Below, piece after piece: positions 47,536 to 61,538 of a stretch of DNA of 64,000 nucleotides. The stretch's first letter is position 1; every line of letters begins with the position of its first letter. A model generated the notes under the pieces. The model saw only the letters and a program-made list of their open reading frames with translations, did no database searches and was not told the DNA's origin. Location: positions 936,501-1,000,500 of the forward strand of contig JAJGOT010000198.1 of assembly GCA_022457155.1 (NCBI GenBank). The letters are read 5' to 3'. This stretch comes from Cladopsammia gracilis. Taxonomy: Eukaryota > Cnidaria > Anthozoa > Scleractinia > Dendrophylliidae. The position numbers and the translations under genes were made by a program.

Positions 47536-49371
47536 TTTAGGAAAAAGAATCAAACCTAGCCTTCAAACGATCGATGAGACGCTTTGAATTCTGTAACCAA
47601 ATCCTCTCATGACCGACGGTCTAGCTCATTTAGCATTTTTTGTTCTGAGCGTAACTCGACACTTTAATTCTCAGTAAAGTGAAGAATAGAATTGGGTTGA
47701 AAGGAATGGGGAATGTACGGGGATTGTGGAATAGGAGATTGAAAATGGAAAATTGGGAAGTAGAAAAAAGAAATCGCGAGCACGGAGTGAGAATAAGATC
47801 AAAGGGCTCTAATAGCCATTTCGTGAATACGAAACAACGTAAGGTTAAGTCCACAGATCGGTCAGTAGTAATAAATGTAAAATAACACGGCAAACTGATC
47901 CTTACGGCGGAGAAAAGATTGAGGCAAGAAAAGTAAAGTAAAATAAAATATATATATTTTGTGCCCGATATTTCGGTTTGGAACACAAACCTTCGACGGG
48001 GGCTAAAATAAAAATGAGTATATACGTTAATATCGTTACAATTTAAAAAGTTTAAAATATGGAACCAAGAAACATGATAGGTTACTACATTGACAGGTAA
48101 ATAAAAAAGCGTCGTTATTCTACATTTATTCAAGTTTTTCTATTGATCGAGATCTTTGTCACAGATCCGGCACCTCTCATTGGTTTGTAGTTGTGGTTTC
48201 TGCTGTTCATTGTCTTAACTTCAGTAGTAATAATCCGGCCAAGCTTCCTTTGCGTCAAAAGTAGGAAATAACAACTGTCCTCTGTATGTTACACATAACT
48301 GACGTTTTATGTGCATAAACTGTAGGGAAACGTATATGAGAGTCTAGCCCAGGGCAGCTGAGATTATTATGGAATCAGAGAGATAAAAGACCTTTCATGA
48401 ATAACAGCAACATTTGTATTTGCGAAAAGTCAACCAAATCCGCCAGCTGAGTCCCTAAAGAAAGCTGACAGAGAAACCAAACATGGGAGTGCGATAAATG
48501 AAATTTTTTTCTAAGGGAGAAAACGCCTTCTCGTAATCTTCCGCAATAGAATATACAGTGATTCATAAACAATAAAATACCGTGAAAAATTTTATTTATT
48601 TTAACCACTGTTAATCCCGATTGATTGAATCAGAATAAGGTAATATTTTCTGGCGTACGTTTTATTTTTAGTCGTGCTACGATGACGTGTACATACACAG
48701 AATTACATCCTTGTTTGTCTGCCCGAAGTTTCCAGTACATCTCAGCCTTCATTCTCTTGCTTGTATATCTTTGAAGTCGAAGTAGGGTAAAAATTGTCCC
48801 GTCCCTTAGCGGCACGCGTCACTCCCGTGTCATGGAAAGAAAAGTAGCATTACCATTTGCCCCCTTAATTAATGGCATGCAGGTCCATCACAAGGGTTCC
48901 GATCGCCCGCCCCTACAGCAGTGTCGTTGGATTTTCCCTATAGGTCGCTGCATGCTACCCAATTATAGGTTCTCCACTATCTTCGGTACTCTAGGAATCC
49001 ATGTTCTATTATATTGTTAGTACAGGTATTTTGTGAGGATAAAAGGATTCATACTGGACAAAACCCAAGGAGAAGAAAGAGGAACGAAACATAATATACC
49101 CTGAGAAACAGGTGCAACTTTAGCATCCCCACCGAGTTCTCCCACAAAGAATGTCTAACAAGCAAATAAGAAAGAAATTCCATGTTGATGACATGGCTAC
49201 GTAGATCTGGTAGTGTTTCTGATTGGTTAACATCAGGAGCTCATCACCCGGAACATGCAGCTCTCATACTACACTGTTAGCTTGTGGCACGACGTTTTTT
49301 ACACATCAGTTTATATTTAGACAGTTTTTATACCTTTTTCCTGCGAAAATTTGAGAATCAAGTATGAGGGA

Positions 49372-49638
49372 GTATATATGTTGCAGGTAAAATCCGGTTT
49401 CAGGTTACATACGTATTCAAACTAGCTCAAATGTGTACCCACTTTTCAATCGAGGTAAGCTAACCTTAACCTCAGCAGAAATTAAAGCTAATTCTAACAC
49501 AAAGTTAACCATCACACCACTGGCTACATACATCTTTGTGCAAAGGGTGATGGCTGGCTTTGTATAGGGGTTAAGGTTAGCTTACCTATATTGAACACTG
49601 ATTCAACCTGAGAACGGATTTTACCTGCAATATACACA
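49372..49638. mobile_element. MITE with TTGCAGGTAAAATCCG termini
   Basis: The left end GTTGCAGGTAAAATCCG is answered by CGGATTTTACCTGCAATA. Inner arms share GGTAAGCTAACCTTAACC. Confidence 0.65.
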
Positions 49639-50623
49639 CCATACATGCTTTATTGTAATACAAATTATTTTTTTTACTTTTAAATCGAAAACAGGCAGCG
49701 TAGTTTAACTATTTGGTCTACAAGCGTTCGGAGTCAAATGTGACCTGACAATGTCCATCGTTGGAAACTTACGTAGCCTGTGCATAAAAAATGCAACCTT
49801 TTATTTGATGAATTCGTCAAAAAAATTATTAGCTCTACGGTGTTTTGCCGCCATTTTGGTTTCCCTTCTCAACCCGATTCGCAGTCCCTAATAGCTGCTT
49901 CCAATGACTCGCCTCGATCCCAATCCATAGCTTAACTTAGCGCTCGTTCGCCCTTAACAACAGTGATGGTGTGTATTGTTCAAAGCAGCCACTGAAATGG
50001 CGTTTACATTCCGACTTAACAGGGAAAGGTGAACAGTGACAAAACCACCTTTAACAGAGAAACTTTTTTTAATACTCAAAAGATGATGATCGTCAAATAA
50101 AGCACTCGGCAGATTCTCAAAGAAAGAAATTCAAAGGGTATACCGATTAAAAATGAGGAAAGTTCCATTTCAAGCTTTATCATTCATCATGACTAAATAA
50201 TTAATAATAATAACTTTAATCTTTAATGAAGAAACCTACATCACAAAGTGGTTTACAGAAGGGTCCTCAATTAAGATAATAAAAATGCAAATACTCTTAG
50301 GAAAATTACATGAACTTACTGATTTTAAAAGTAATTATCTTCCCTTGCCTAATTGGTCCATCTGAAATTAACTTTCAATGGGCCATTTTCATGATGACGT
50401 CATTTACTAAAACTACCAGAATCCTTCATTTTTTTTGTTTTTGTTTTCTAATGTTAATTAGGTTATTGTTATTTAAACTCCTCTGGGATTACAAATTTAA
50501 AGAAAAAAGAAAGAACGAAATGAATTCCTGTAGATGTAGTAAAATGACGCCACCATGAAAATCGGTCATTGAGACACATGGACGTGTATCAGGATATACT
50601 CTCTCATTTTCGTCTTAATCTTA

Positions 50624-51912
50624 ACTATAGTAGAACCGCCTATGCTAACGGCCACCTCTCTACAACGGCCAGTTTTTCTTGTCCCGACTTCTCATTTACT
50701 CACTTGAATGCTCTAATTGATAACCTCCCCATAACGACCACCCTTCTACAACGGCCATGTTTTCTTGTCCCGACTTCTTATTCATTCACTCAAATCCTCT
50801 AAGGGACTGTGCAATAATTATCGGGGAGGGGGGGTTGGAAAACCAGGGGGGGAAGTAAAATCAAAGCAGGGGGGGCTCAAAGTAAAATAAGTCACTCAAG
50901 AGGAAGGGGGGCTTAACATTTTATTTCGAGTGTTTATAGTTCTCACTGAAAGAGTTGATGATCTGTTCTGTGGCTGAACTGCAATTTCAATCTGTTGCAA
51001 TACGATTATCTATTCTTCTCTTCTCTATAATATAGAGACGAATATTGTGATAAAGCGTTTCTGGCTTTTTAAATTTGAATAGCCCAATTTCGATATATTA
51101 AAATTCAACTTGAAACAAAAGACATCACTGCGAGGCTTAGGAGAATGATAGTAAGGATTTATATGGTTTATTCCCCTAAGCCTCGTTGTGTTGTCTTTTG
51201 TTTCAAGTTGAATTTTAATATATCGAAATTGTGCTATTGTCAACAACATTTGAACCGCCGGTGGAATATAGTTATACACCAGTGCAAATATTTTGCCCTG
51301 GTGAAAATATTTTGCTCCAGTTTAAATATTTTGCACTGGTTCAAAATAAATTTGAACCAGTGCAGACAAAATTGCACTAAAATCATACTTTCACTACAAC
51401 ATAGATAATCGTATTGCAACAGATTGAAGATGTACCTCAAATAGCATGGTCTTCAGGTGGTCAGACACGAGGGGTCATGTAGCAGGGACATGTCGCAGTG
51501 ACATGTAACAGCGACAAAAATTTGTGTAGAACACACTGAAGGACATGTGGCAGGGAGTGTAGCGGGGACATGTAGCAGGGAGTGTAGCGGGGACATGTAG
51601 CAGGGAAAAATCATAGCGCTTGCACACAATAACTAAATTCAGTCCTTTAGAGGGGGGGTATTACCTAATATTTTCCTACTTGAAGCCCATTTTCCAACCT
51701 CCCCCCCCCCCCCCCCCCTCCTGATAATTATTGCACAGTCCCTAATTGATAACCTTCCCATAACGACCGCCGCTACAACAGCCATGTTTTCTTGTCCTGA
51801 CGTCTCATTCACTCACTCAAATCCTTTAATTGACTACCTCCCCAGTAACGGCCACCTCTTTGCAACGGACAGAACGGTCTGTCCGAAGGTGGCCGTTGTA
51901 GAGAGGTTCAAC
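50624..51912. mobile_element. Tigger-like element split by a nested Harbinger-type MITE
   Basis: The outer ends are TAGAACCGCC and GAGGTTCAACTG with the subterminal CTACAACGGCCA and complement. It carries tandem units of CTAATTGATAACCTYCCCAT. It is interrupted by the element at 50814-51742. Confidence 0.65.
50814..51742. mobile_element. Harbinger-type MITE with TAA target duplication
   Basis: The ends GGGACTGTGCAATAATTATC and its complement frame ~930 bp. The intact tandem copy of the host sequence reads CTCTAATTGATAACC; here it is broken as CTCTAA...TAATTGATAACC, so TAA was duplicated. Further inverted pairs lie inside at 50989-51427 and 51083-51237, and tandem GGACATGTAGCAGGGAGTGT units at ~51480-51605. 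Confidence 0.7.
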
Positions 51913-52128
51913 TGTGATACAATTTCCTCAAATGTGATTGGTTCAGTAAACCTCTGTATTTTCCTTTAATTTTCTAGCAAAGGTGTAATCACACAATGTA
52001 ATCGGATAGTTTCATGGGCCAATCACATCATTTAATACATGTACAATCACTATGGCAAGATTAAGATAAAAAGCCTTCCTTCAAGTTATTCTCTTGAATT
52101 TCTTTTATAAAATGTAATTATGTTTAAT

Positions 52129-52242
52129 TGCTAATAGGACTTTGTGTCGTCCAATTCTGTCTGTCGCTACGCGGTCGTCGGATTTTGTTAATCACTCGTA
52201 TGATTACGGATCGAATTGGACTCCAGTCAGTCCTATTAGCAT
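52129..52242. repeat. Palindromic MITE
   Basis: TTGCTAATAGGAC and GTCCTATTAGCA frame about 113 bp, with GTCCAATTC-type inner arms. Confidence 0.65.
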
Positions 52243-55200
52243 TTTAAAAAATTCTAATTAGCGCTACGTAAGGCTAGAAAAAATGTACATCTGCGCGCTC
52301 GCGTCCTAAAACCCGCTTGAACGCCCCAAAATAACGCCTATTATGCAGGCTAACTGTCATACCAAAAAACTGCCTCCTGAAAGGAGACATTTGCTCCGGG
52401 CGTGCGCGTTGTTAAAATGAACTTATAATAGATATGAACTGTGTAGCGCCAATCGTATGAAATGAATATGTTTAATAAAAATGTTATTGAAGCGCTTTTG
52501 AAACTAAAAATGAACTATTGCCCATGCGCAATTGAGCTCGAACGGCCTGGGCGCTAGTCTGCTCAAGTCACCAATAGAAGCCAAAATGGGCTCAGTCGAA
52601 GCATATTGCACTGAAAAAACAGCAAAATGACGGGATTTTTTTCGCTCCAACTAAATCATATTTCCCACCTAAATGTTCACTAGATCCCATTCTCTTCAAA
52701 ACCAAGTGTGGATGTTGACGTTACGCCTATTAAAATGAGTTATACCGCTGAAAGCGATGACCGCGCGGTTGAACTCCATACAAACCTTTACGTGACGTTG
52801 GTCACTTCACGTTCAAAATGACGGGACTTATTTTTTTAAGTTATTCAAATATTTTAACGTTTGCAGATAGAATAACAACCAAATTACTGGAATCCGAGTG
52901 TGGATTTCCGAAAAGTAATTGATAAATGCGCGAAATTTTGATTTCCCTCCAAAAAGTGGCGTTTTCGCAGTTAAAGGTCAAATCGGGGGTCTGGGGACGA
53001 GTTAAAAAATTAGAGGCAAATGTCATCCAATTTTTTGCCATGATTCGTTTATTTAACAAATACCTTTTTTCCATATAGTCATATTTACTTTTCGCACATT
53101 ATTGGTAGATAACTAAGCACCAAATTATTTGATATTCTTATTTACAATGGTACGTGCCGATATGGAGAGTTTGGATAAAGTCTGCTCACTGCTTCAAGGG
53201 CAGCAAAATTAATAGTGCCAGAGATCTCGAAGAAAAAACCTGTGATATTAAGTTATCTCTGGACTTAATTTTGTAATAAGCATCTATTTTACTGCAAATC
53301 AACAGACACGTCACAATATTTTTTTTTCTTTTCTCCAAACAACTATGCTTCAGTCGAACAAAAATATCTCTTTTCCTTCTCATCCCTAAAATCGACTAAT
53401 AGGATCCCACAAATTATGTCTTAATAAATTATTAACTTTGTCTAAAGGTATTTGAATAGAATTTAATACACTGCCATTCCTATTCACAAGCTTTACGCCA
53501 GCGAACAATTTTACAGCATAAAGTTCTAAGGAGGCGTCGGGGCTGGAAATGTAACACTATGGGGGGGGGGGGGGGGTGTTAACCAATTACTATCGAGATA
53601 TTCCCAGTCAAAAGCAATTGTTTTTTGCATTGTAAAAATTGTAACGTAGATCAGCCATAAGATTACAAATCCCACAAAGTGTTAAATCAAATCTATATAA
53701 TACAAATGAATTCTTTGAAGCAGCTAGAGGAAAACGATTTGTTCGACTGAGTTTGGTTTCGTTTCGTTTCTCAAAATACCGTAAGCCTTTTTGCACTCTG
53801 AATCTACTTCGCAGATGGTCACGTAAATAATACCATGTATGCTAGCCCGGTCGACAATTGACTAAACAGAGAACTATAATAAATCAACATTTAAACACTT
53901 AAAATTGACCGACCTTTCCGATCTTTTCGACCGTTTTGAGCTATACGCTGTGACCTTTCTGGCGACCAGGATTGGGAACGTGACCTGGAAATAATGCAAT
54001 TTTGATAAATGAACTGTAGTGAACAACAGATAATTTAACATGAATCGAATGTCAGTTACGATATCAAACGTGAATTCAACGTACCGTCTGTCGCGATCAC
54101 TCTTCTTTCTTTTTTCCCCCATTTGTGAATCACTGTTCGATTACCGTGTAACAGTCTTCGACACACTAAAAACACTCGGAGACGTTACTGAGGCAGACAG
54201 AATCTGCTCACAATCGGTCGCAAAGAGACGAACCAGACAGTGATGACATAAACACAATGGACATAAAAAGCCCGCACCAATCAGGAAAAAGTTACGAAAT
54301 CGGCTACAGAAGGGCTAGAATCTCAGACTGGAAGGCACTGAAAGGTCACTAAAACCGTCAAAGACATCAAAGATTTTATTTTGACAAAGATTGCAAGTTT
54401 CAACCGCGTGATCTCTATCGCTTCTTTACGCGATTCTTTCTTTGTATAATTCATTATTCCCGATTAAACCCTAGTTATTCATTATTCATTTTCTTTTTAA
54501 GCCGTTATTCCTTATTCATTTTCTTTTTTAAGCCGTTATTCATTATTCATTATTCCGCTTTCCGCTCCACCCCCGACTATATATAAGCCAATAAGGTGCA
54601 CACGAAGGGATGGGGTGCTTACCCCTTTATCTACCTAAAAAGAGAACTGAACTGCCGTGAGCTCGAGTATTTGCAGCCATGGACAGCTGTTTCGGCCTTA
54701 TCCGGCCTAGCTAACACTCGGGCTCATGATCATGGTTCCACGTGAAGATAATCCTTGCAATTATAGTTTTTACAATAACTGTGCGAATTCTCGCGCGCTG
54801 ATTGGCTAATTTTTTTTATCAATAAGAGTACAGACGGATAAAACGATAAAACTGACGCCATCAGCGAATGTTTTTCCAAACTTTTCAGCGCTGCGTTTGT
54901 CGTGGCGAGAACTCTTTCACAAATTCAGAATTATTCAATGAGAAAATTTATCATGAATAAGAGGACAGACGCATACAAAACTGATGTCAATTTGTTAAAT
55001 AACTCTCATTTTTGGTTTGCTTGTTGTTTGTGGTGGTGTTATTTTTTGTTTTGTTTTTGCTTTTTGTTTTGTTTTTGCTAATAACCATCATTGTCACATA
55101 TTTATCGAAAACTTTTACCCTCATAAGGTAAATGACAAAATTAGTACTAACAAAAATCTACCTAGAAATCTAAGGCAGAAATCTTCTTGAAATTTTGTAA

Positions 55201-55658
55201 CTCCAACTAGAAGCAAACGTACGGGTTTAATACATGTATGTAATAGTGTAATAAGTAACTACCAAAACGACCACCTGAAGGATCTTAACTTATTATGAAG
55301 CATAATAAAAAAATCCAGGAAATTACCACATTCATTGTTTTAATTTCCTCAAAATTCAAAGGTAGCTTCTTATTGGAACGATGTCTGATCGGAAAGGGAC
55401 AAGACTGCAAGCAGTTTTCCTTTGCATTATTCCTTATATACGGTTCCTTTTGATTTACCACAGGTTCCTACATACCATTTTCAAAAGGCTTCTACACAAG
55501 GTCATGCAGGGGCTTTATGAGGTTGTTTTAGTGTCAAAAGTTACATAATTACCATAATAAGGTTCCTATAAATGGGAATTAATGAGTTCCAACAATGTTT
55601 TTTTAAGTTTCCTACTAGGTACTGTTTGGATTGTACCTCCATAACATACAGTACTCTC

Positions 55659-55856
55659 TTACACGAGTTGTTCAAGCTCATGGATAACTTCACTCATGGT
55701 TGGACGTGTCTCGGGGTCTCTTGCAACACACCGCTGAATGAGCCCTCGCAGAACACTCTGTTTAATCCGGCCCATCTGATTGTAGAGCTGCTGAGGGTCC
55801 GGCAGCTGTCTGATACACATTTCACACAGCATTACACCAAAACTGTACACATCCAC
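55659..55856 (-). pseudogene. Exon E: lone C-terminal kinase exon, paralogue of gene D last exon
   Basis: This exon encodes 65 residues and a stop (VDVYSFGVMLCEMC, GLIQRCVARDPETRPTMSEV), matching kinase subdomains IX-XI of gene D. A good acceptor (ttttaccag) begins it at 55856 in phase 0, as in gene D. No N-lobe, HRD or coiled-coil exon could be found between 55857 and the right edge on the minus strand. It is either the last exon of a gene that starts beyond the window (an intron over 8 kb) or a stranded duplicate. The frame is intact, so pseudogene status is a guess. Confidence 0.5.
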
Positions 55857-56392
55857 CTGGTAAAATGAAACACAACCGATAGTTGTATGAAATGGAGGAC
55901 GACAATGATACTTGAGCGAAATAGAAAATTATAAGGAACAGAAAATGTCATTCAACCAACGACAAGCTGATGTGCGTCAACCCGTAACCTTTGAGAAGTT
56001 GCTTTCTAATAATTCGCAGTTGAGCTAAGTTTCACTGTGTTTGAGCAAAGCCATTTACAAAAGTTCCACATGCAACCAGCAATAAAAGAAATAAAAAAAT
56101 AATAAATGTGCGAAAAAAGTTTTAAAAATTACTAAACCTTTCGAGCTTTAAAATGAAGAAAGCAAAGCCGAAAAGTGATATCATTGTAGAAGCCAAGTTT
56201 TGGTTTATTACAAGATAATTGATATTGAAACTTTAAATATTTTGGCTTTATTACAGAGTCATAGTCATGTAATGACATTTTACAAGAAGGCAACTTTAAA
56301 TATCATAGGCAATTAGGCGTGTTAACATTACGTAATATAACAAGAATCCTAGGTAAACGGGAAAAAGAGGTCTAATTCTCTAGAGGCTTTAA

Positions 56393-59111
56393 GGTGGCTC
56401 CCGACAGTTTCCAGCACTTTTCAAAAAATAGATTTGATGGGTCATTACAACCACTCTTTATCAGTTGATGCTACAATCATGATATCAAACGAATGCCTAG
56501 ACTTGCCACAAGTCCCTTCCAATACTCATTTTCGCTAAGTTAGGTTCTTCGTTGGAAGGGACTTGTCCCACTTGCAGCGCGGGAAATCTTTACCGGTGGA
56601 TTTTGCCACCGGTGACGTAAGAAGCATATTAGCCAATGAACAAGCAATTCCTGACTACGTCATAGGCTCGCGCGCGGTAAACACGCTGAAAAATCGATCT
56701 CACTCGGACAAGAATATCAAATTTTACACAAAATGGTTGCCGCGCTCGCCATGTACTTGGTTGTTAAAACCGTAGTTTCGCATTATCGGAGTAATAGCAC
56801 GCATTTTGAAGATATAAAATGGAAAGAATACTCAGTTGCCACTGAGGAGCTTCAAGCGATGAAATTTTGCTTCGAGGAACTTCATGTCTTTAAGCTATAT
56901 CAATGCGGGGCGATATTTTTCCGGACGTCAGTACCGAAGAAGCGGAGTTTTAAAGAATTTTCAAGCAGATGAGGAACATCACGCACGGTAAAAGAAATAA
57001 CATATTTTTCGATGGAAGTTTATGTGTTTTCGTCAGATTTTGAGACATGTTTATAAAACGTGCCCAAATTCATGAGTTTCGCCTTTTGCTTGCGAGGGCA
57101 GTTCCTCGATACTCTAACGGTACACGTTTTGTTTTTAAAGATAAACTAACGGATATTTGAATAAAATTTTTCAAAACAAGATTTTGCTGACAGTATGTGT
57201 TTATTCATTCATTTATACATAGGATGAAAAGCGATTTTATGTAAACAAAATAAGACTTTATACGTTATAACTTCACTCGCGTCACCTTTTGCAAAGATGT
57301 TAGCTTATGTGCATTTTTTTTTTGCAATTTTGATTTCTAAATCAGTTTCTTGGGCAATTTTTGATAAACAACTGGTGTATTTTATTCGGAAATTAGTCAT
57401 TCTAGCTATTCTAGATTGAGAAAAGTTGTTTTTCTAAGCTTTTTTGAACCCGAAATCTACTGCGCAGACGTTCCGCGTAATACCGTTTTTTTTTTTGAGA
57501 ATCGCTAAAATTGAAAAAAAGTTAAGCTTAAGACACTGCCGCCATTGCTGAAAGTGCTGTTTTGTTTTTACACCTGAACATCAGATCTGAAATGATTAAC
57601 AAACATGGATTTTTATACGTAAGCCATTCAGTACGGGTTGTCCAAAGTAAAGCATGACGCGTTGAAAGGAGTACAGGAAACTGTAGTAGAGGGTTCAATA
57701 TTTATCGGCAAAGAGACGTCCAGTGTTTCCGTCGGGAAAGATTAATTTTTGTGTTTTGAAATTGCACCGTACCTCATCGACTGGACGAAGTGTGGTCCTA
57801 TTAACATCATTCAAGGACAGTTTGTATCATTGAAGTCATTGAACGATCCGTGCTCCTTCATGGGAAATAAAACTTTAATATATTCTCGAGGCATGTTCTA
57901 TTCGGTTGCAAGTTAGGTGGTCATTTTGTGTTTTTTATTTTTATTTTGCAAAATTAGCCCAAATGTCTTTTATTGTTTGTATTATGATCAGTTATTGTTT
58001 GTCACGTTTGTCATCGCTTTTCAGCCAAGAGAACTTTGACGGCGTTGAAATTTTCCCTCGCTGACTCTATTTTCTTCGCCAAAGTCGCAGTCTTGTCGTA
58101 AGCTTACTGCTGTCTTTTCATTCTGACAAGTGTATAACCAAGCACTTTTTCTACGCTCTGTTCTTTTTGGGGGTCGGCGAATGAAATAGCTTCCGGCGGT
58201 TACCCGAGTTTTAGACTTCCTCTCTGCATAGGATACAAATTACTTCTCTTGATCTTGGCGAGAGAACAACTTTATAAAAGGTTTTCGTGTTCGTAGTAGT
58301 TGAACTCCCGTCCGACGCCATTCAAGTTCGTGTGACCACGCGGAGCTAGGCCGCGCTTCTCGTGGAGCGCGTAAAATTTGTGACTGTCAATCATTTATTC
58401 GCGCCAAAAAATTACGCGTGCGATTCAAATTGCTGCAAGTGAAACAAGTCGTCCTTCGCGACTAAACTTAATTCCGCGCGCAAATTTGTCGAATAAAACT
58501 CGACCAAAAAAAAAACGAAGGTCGACTTGTGGCAAGTCTAACGAATGCCCAGTGATTGGTGAACACGTTGTTATCATTTTTGTGACACAATATTTTACTA
58601 TAGCAACAGAATAACGTCCTGAAAACACCCTTAATTTTAGCTTTAAGAGTTAATAACTCAAAAATGACTCGGTGAACCCCATTTTTTATTGTCGAATTTT
58701 GATCAGTAGGATAAGATGCAACTTTTGGCCAAGTTTAAAAATTTCTGTAGGTGGGGTTCAGAGCCACCTTAAATTTTAGAAAATTTAAGGTAGCTCTGAA
58801 CCCCACCTACAGAATTTTTTTAAACTTGGCCAAAAGTTGCATCTTATCCTACTGATCAAAATTCGACAATAAAAAGTGGGGTTCACCGAGTCATTTTGGA
58901 GTTATTGACACTTAAAGCTAAAATTAAGGGTGTTTTCAGCATGTTATACTGTTACTATAGTAACATATTGTGTCACAAAAATGATAACAACGTGTTCACC
59001 AATCATTGGGCATTCATTTGATGTCATGATTTGTAGCATCAACTGATAGTGGTTTTAATGACCCATCAAAATCTAAGTCATGGAAAGTGCTGGAAACTGT
59101 TGGGAGCCACC
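56393..59111. mobile_element. TTAA-flanked 2.7-kb element with a large internal palindrome
   Basis: The ends GGTGGCTCCCGACAGTTTCC and the complement of GGTGGCTCCCAACAG are each bordered by TTAA, the piggyBac-type target. Terminal similarity extends ~110 bp (GCTGATGCTACAATCATG-like words at both ends). Inside, 58540-58780 and 58785-59025 are near-perfect inverted copies meeting at TTAAATTTTAGAAAATTTAA, as if two element ends abut. No transposase was recognised. Confidence 0.65.
57190..57515 (+). repeat. Dispersed repeat (copy of 30001-30320)
   Basis: It aligns by eye over ~320 bp with the copy in gene C intron 2. Here it sits inside the TTAA-flanked element. Confidence 0.65.
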
Positions 59112-61343
59112 TTAAGTCCTTCGTTAATGCTATAGGCTTGAGATTCTTGATGTAGAAAGCTTCAAGGAACGCTACTATTGTGACCAGTTTTAATTGGAAA
59201 GAATCATCTCATAGTTGTTGTGAACTGCAGAGCCAGCCAGATTGTGTTAACATCATTGTCTTCTATAAATTTGTTAGATTGTTTAGGATTGTTGATGTTT
59301 TTCCTAAGACGGTTAAGAATAGATCGACGGGAGCGATTTTAGAATACCCGTCCACTTATTCACATATCCCGAAACGTTTTAAAGAACGAAGCATATGAAA
59401 ACAAAATAAGCCATTCTTATTCAATGAGATGCAAATAAGTGGCCGGGTATTCTACAGTTTAGCCGATCGACGAACTCTCTTAGGAAAATCGTTCCAAGAC
59501 AAGAAGTTATCAATTCTGATCAAGAAACGAGTCTACAGTGAAGTTCAAATTCTTATGAAAGGAATTTAGTTGACTCACTACTTTATCAACGTCGGAACGT
59601 TTAAATTAGTAAAACAGCTGGCTTAAATTATGGGGCGCCAAATGTGACAAAAAAGATCATTCTCCTTGTGATAAATCGTTCCTTGATATATATATTACAA
59701 CTCGTCATAAATACATTATTTCGTTTGATATATATATCACAACTCGTGATAAATACATTATTTTGTTTGATATATAGGTCACAACTTGTGATATATAATG
59801 TTCACTCGTGATATAGATTATGATTTTCAAGCCCGTGATATAGATTACTCAATGTCTGTGATATATGTTATAAAAGAAGACTGGGCCGGGCGCGGGATTC
59901 TGAGCGTGCGCAGAACTTTTTTACGATCGAAGGCGCGGGAAATTCTTGAATGCGTGATCGTGAACGAGCTTTACCGTTTATAGTCCAGCTACACGTATTT
60001 CTCTAGAATGGCGACAGATCGATCAAGAATGCAAAATATTGTCGAAAATGTGGTGGAGTGTAAAATGGGGGTGGCAGGCCTGCACGACTCTTACCTCATG
60101 TTTTTAATGCCATTTGCTCCTTCTATATGTTTTGGACGGGTATTCTACATTTAGCCGTTTGTTAAGGAGGATTTTAGTGCCTGCCTGTAGAGTGTAGACT
60201 GACTTTTAAAACCTTTCAAAAGCCGCGTGCAACGGACTAGAGGTCAAGTAAAGGTGTCTGTTGTAGTTTCGTGTTGTGTTGCGCTTGTAGATTTTGACCT
60301 CATTTTAGCGTCCTTTTTTTTGCCTGGCGGTTGTTTCGTTGTTTTCGCCATTATTTATATTGGCATGTAGATTTTTCAGTATGTAGGAAAGGTTTGAATT
60401 TCTCTAACTTTTCTCTCTGAAATACCGGACATGACAGGATCTGAAATGATCTGTTGTCCGTGAATGTCTTTCCTGCTATTAATTCTATGTCACGCTGGGC
60501 CCAGCTATTTTAGATTTGTCTTTGCAGGATTTTAATTTTCAGGATCCAAGCTTTCTAGCAGAGAGAGTTGTAGCTTAAAAAGCTATTCAACTTGTAGAGA
60601 GTTGAAGTTTGTCTCAGTCAAGACTGTATTTTTAGCTTCCATTCGCTTGTGGAGGTCACTGTGATTACTAAAATCTCCGTTGGCAATTTTGGCAGTCTAG
60701 CGACTGCTTCGTTTATGCCACTATTCTATTCAGGCAAGACCATGGTTTCGGTTCTCCTCTCGAACCTCATCAGTTGCCGGGTTTGTATGTGCTAGTTGCT
60801 ACCTTTTAAGCAACGCATTTTTTGTTGAGAACGGTTAAACCATTCTGCTTGGCATAATTTTCAAACATGTATTTATACCCTTGCTGTGGATCGAATTTCC
60901 TCGTTTCCTATTGGCTCTTCAATAGAAATTTCGATCCTCTCCGCTTGAAGCTAAGCGTGTGTTTCTTGAGGGCCTAACATAGGGTTGGCGGGATGCGGGA
61001 TAAGCCTTTTTTCGATGCCGGGATGCGGGATGAAAGAAAATTTGAAGGCGGGATGCGGGATGGTTAGAGGTGGGCGGGAAGCGGGAAGTTCGTCATTTCC
61101 ATGGCGGGACGCGGGAATTCTTGATTTTTCCGGGTGGGAAACGGGATGGATGACGACAATGCACTCGCCGGATATTTCACAATTCCGTGAAGGAAGACAA
61201 GTCTGGATGTTTACATAGGTGACTTTTTTTAAACCGGCGTTTTTCTATCCTGTCTTTCCTTTGAAATCATTTCAGAAGTCCTGATATTTATGAATCCGAA
61301 AAAAGCTAAAACAGGAAGTAGAAAGGGGTGACAGGCCGCACAT

Positions 61344-61538
61344 AGCCTGCGTAGCAAGCGCTCCCGTACGAACGAATTTTTACGCATTCTGGCAGCGCGA
61401 AATTGGGGCGAGAGCAAAAAATCGGCGGACTCGGGCCACTCCCACCCCCGTACGCCGATTCTTTACTCTCGCCCCAATTTTCACGCGGCTAGAATGCGGA
61501 AAAATTCGTTCGTACGAGAACGCTTGCTACGCAGGCTT
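61344..61538. repeat. Foldback inside the long-TIR element
   Basis: The arms begin AGCCTGCGTAGCAAGCG and pair through GTACGAACGAATTTTT and GGGGCGAGAG. Confidence 0.75.

Larger units (their letters stand above)
47536..55658. other. Interval between gene D and exon E
   Basis: No exon was recognised. It holds a possible Penelope-type terminal motif (near 47960-48000), the elements at 49372-49638 and 50624-51912, a palindrome at 52129-52242, a 15-base G run near 53563, and ATTCATT-type tandem repeats at 54466-54572. A diverged repeat at ~48965-49235 also occurs at ~35465-35700. Confidence 0.5.

Noticed and set aside
59690..59870. Regular ~40-base repeats resembling a CRISPR array
   Set aside because: The units are AT-rich subterminal repeats of a transposon, mirrored exactly in the other arm at 63730-63920, with no unique spacers.
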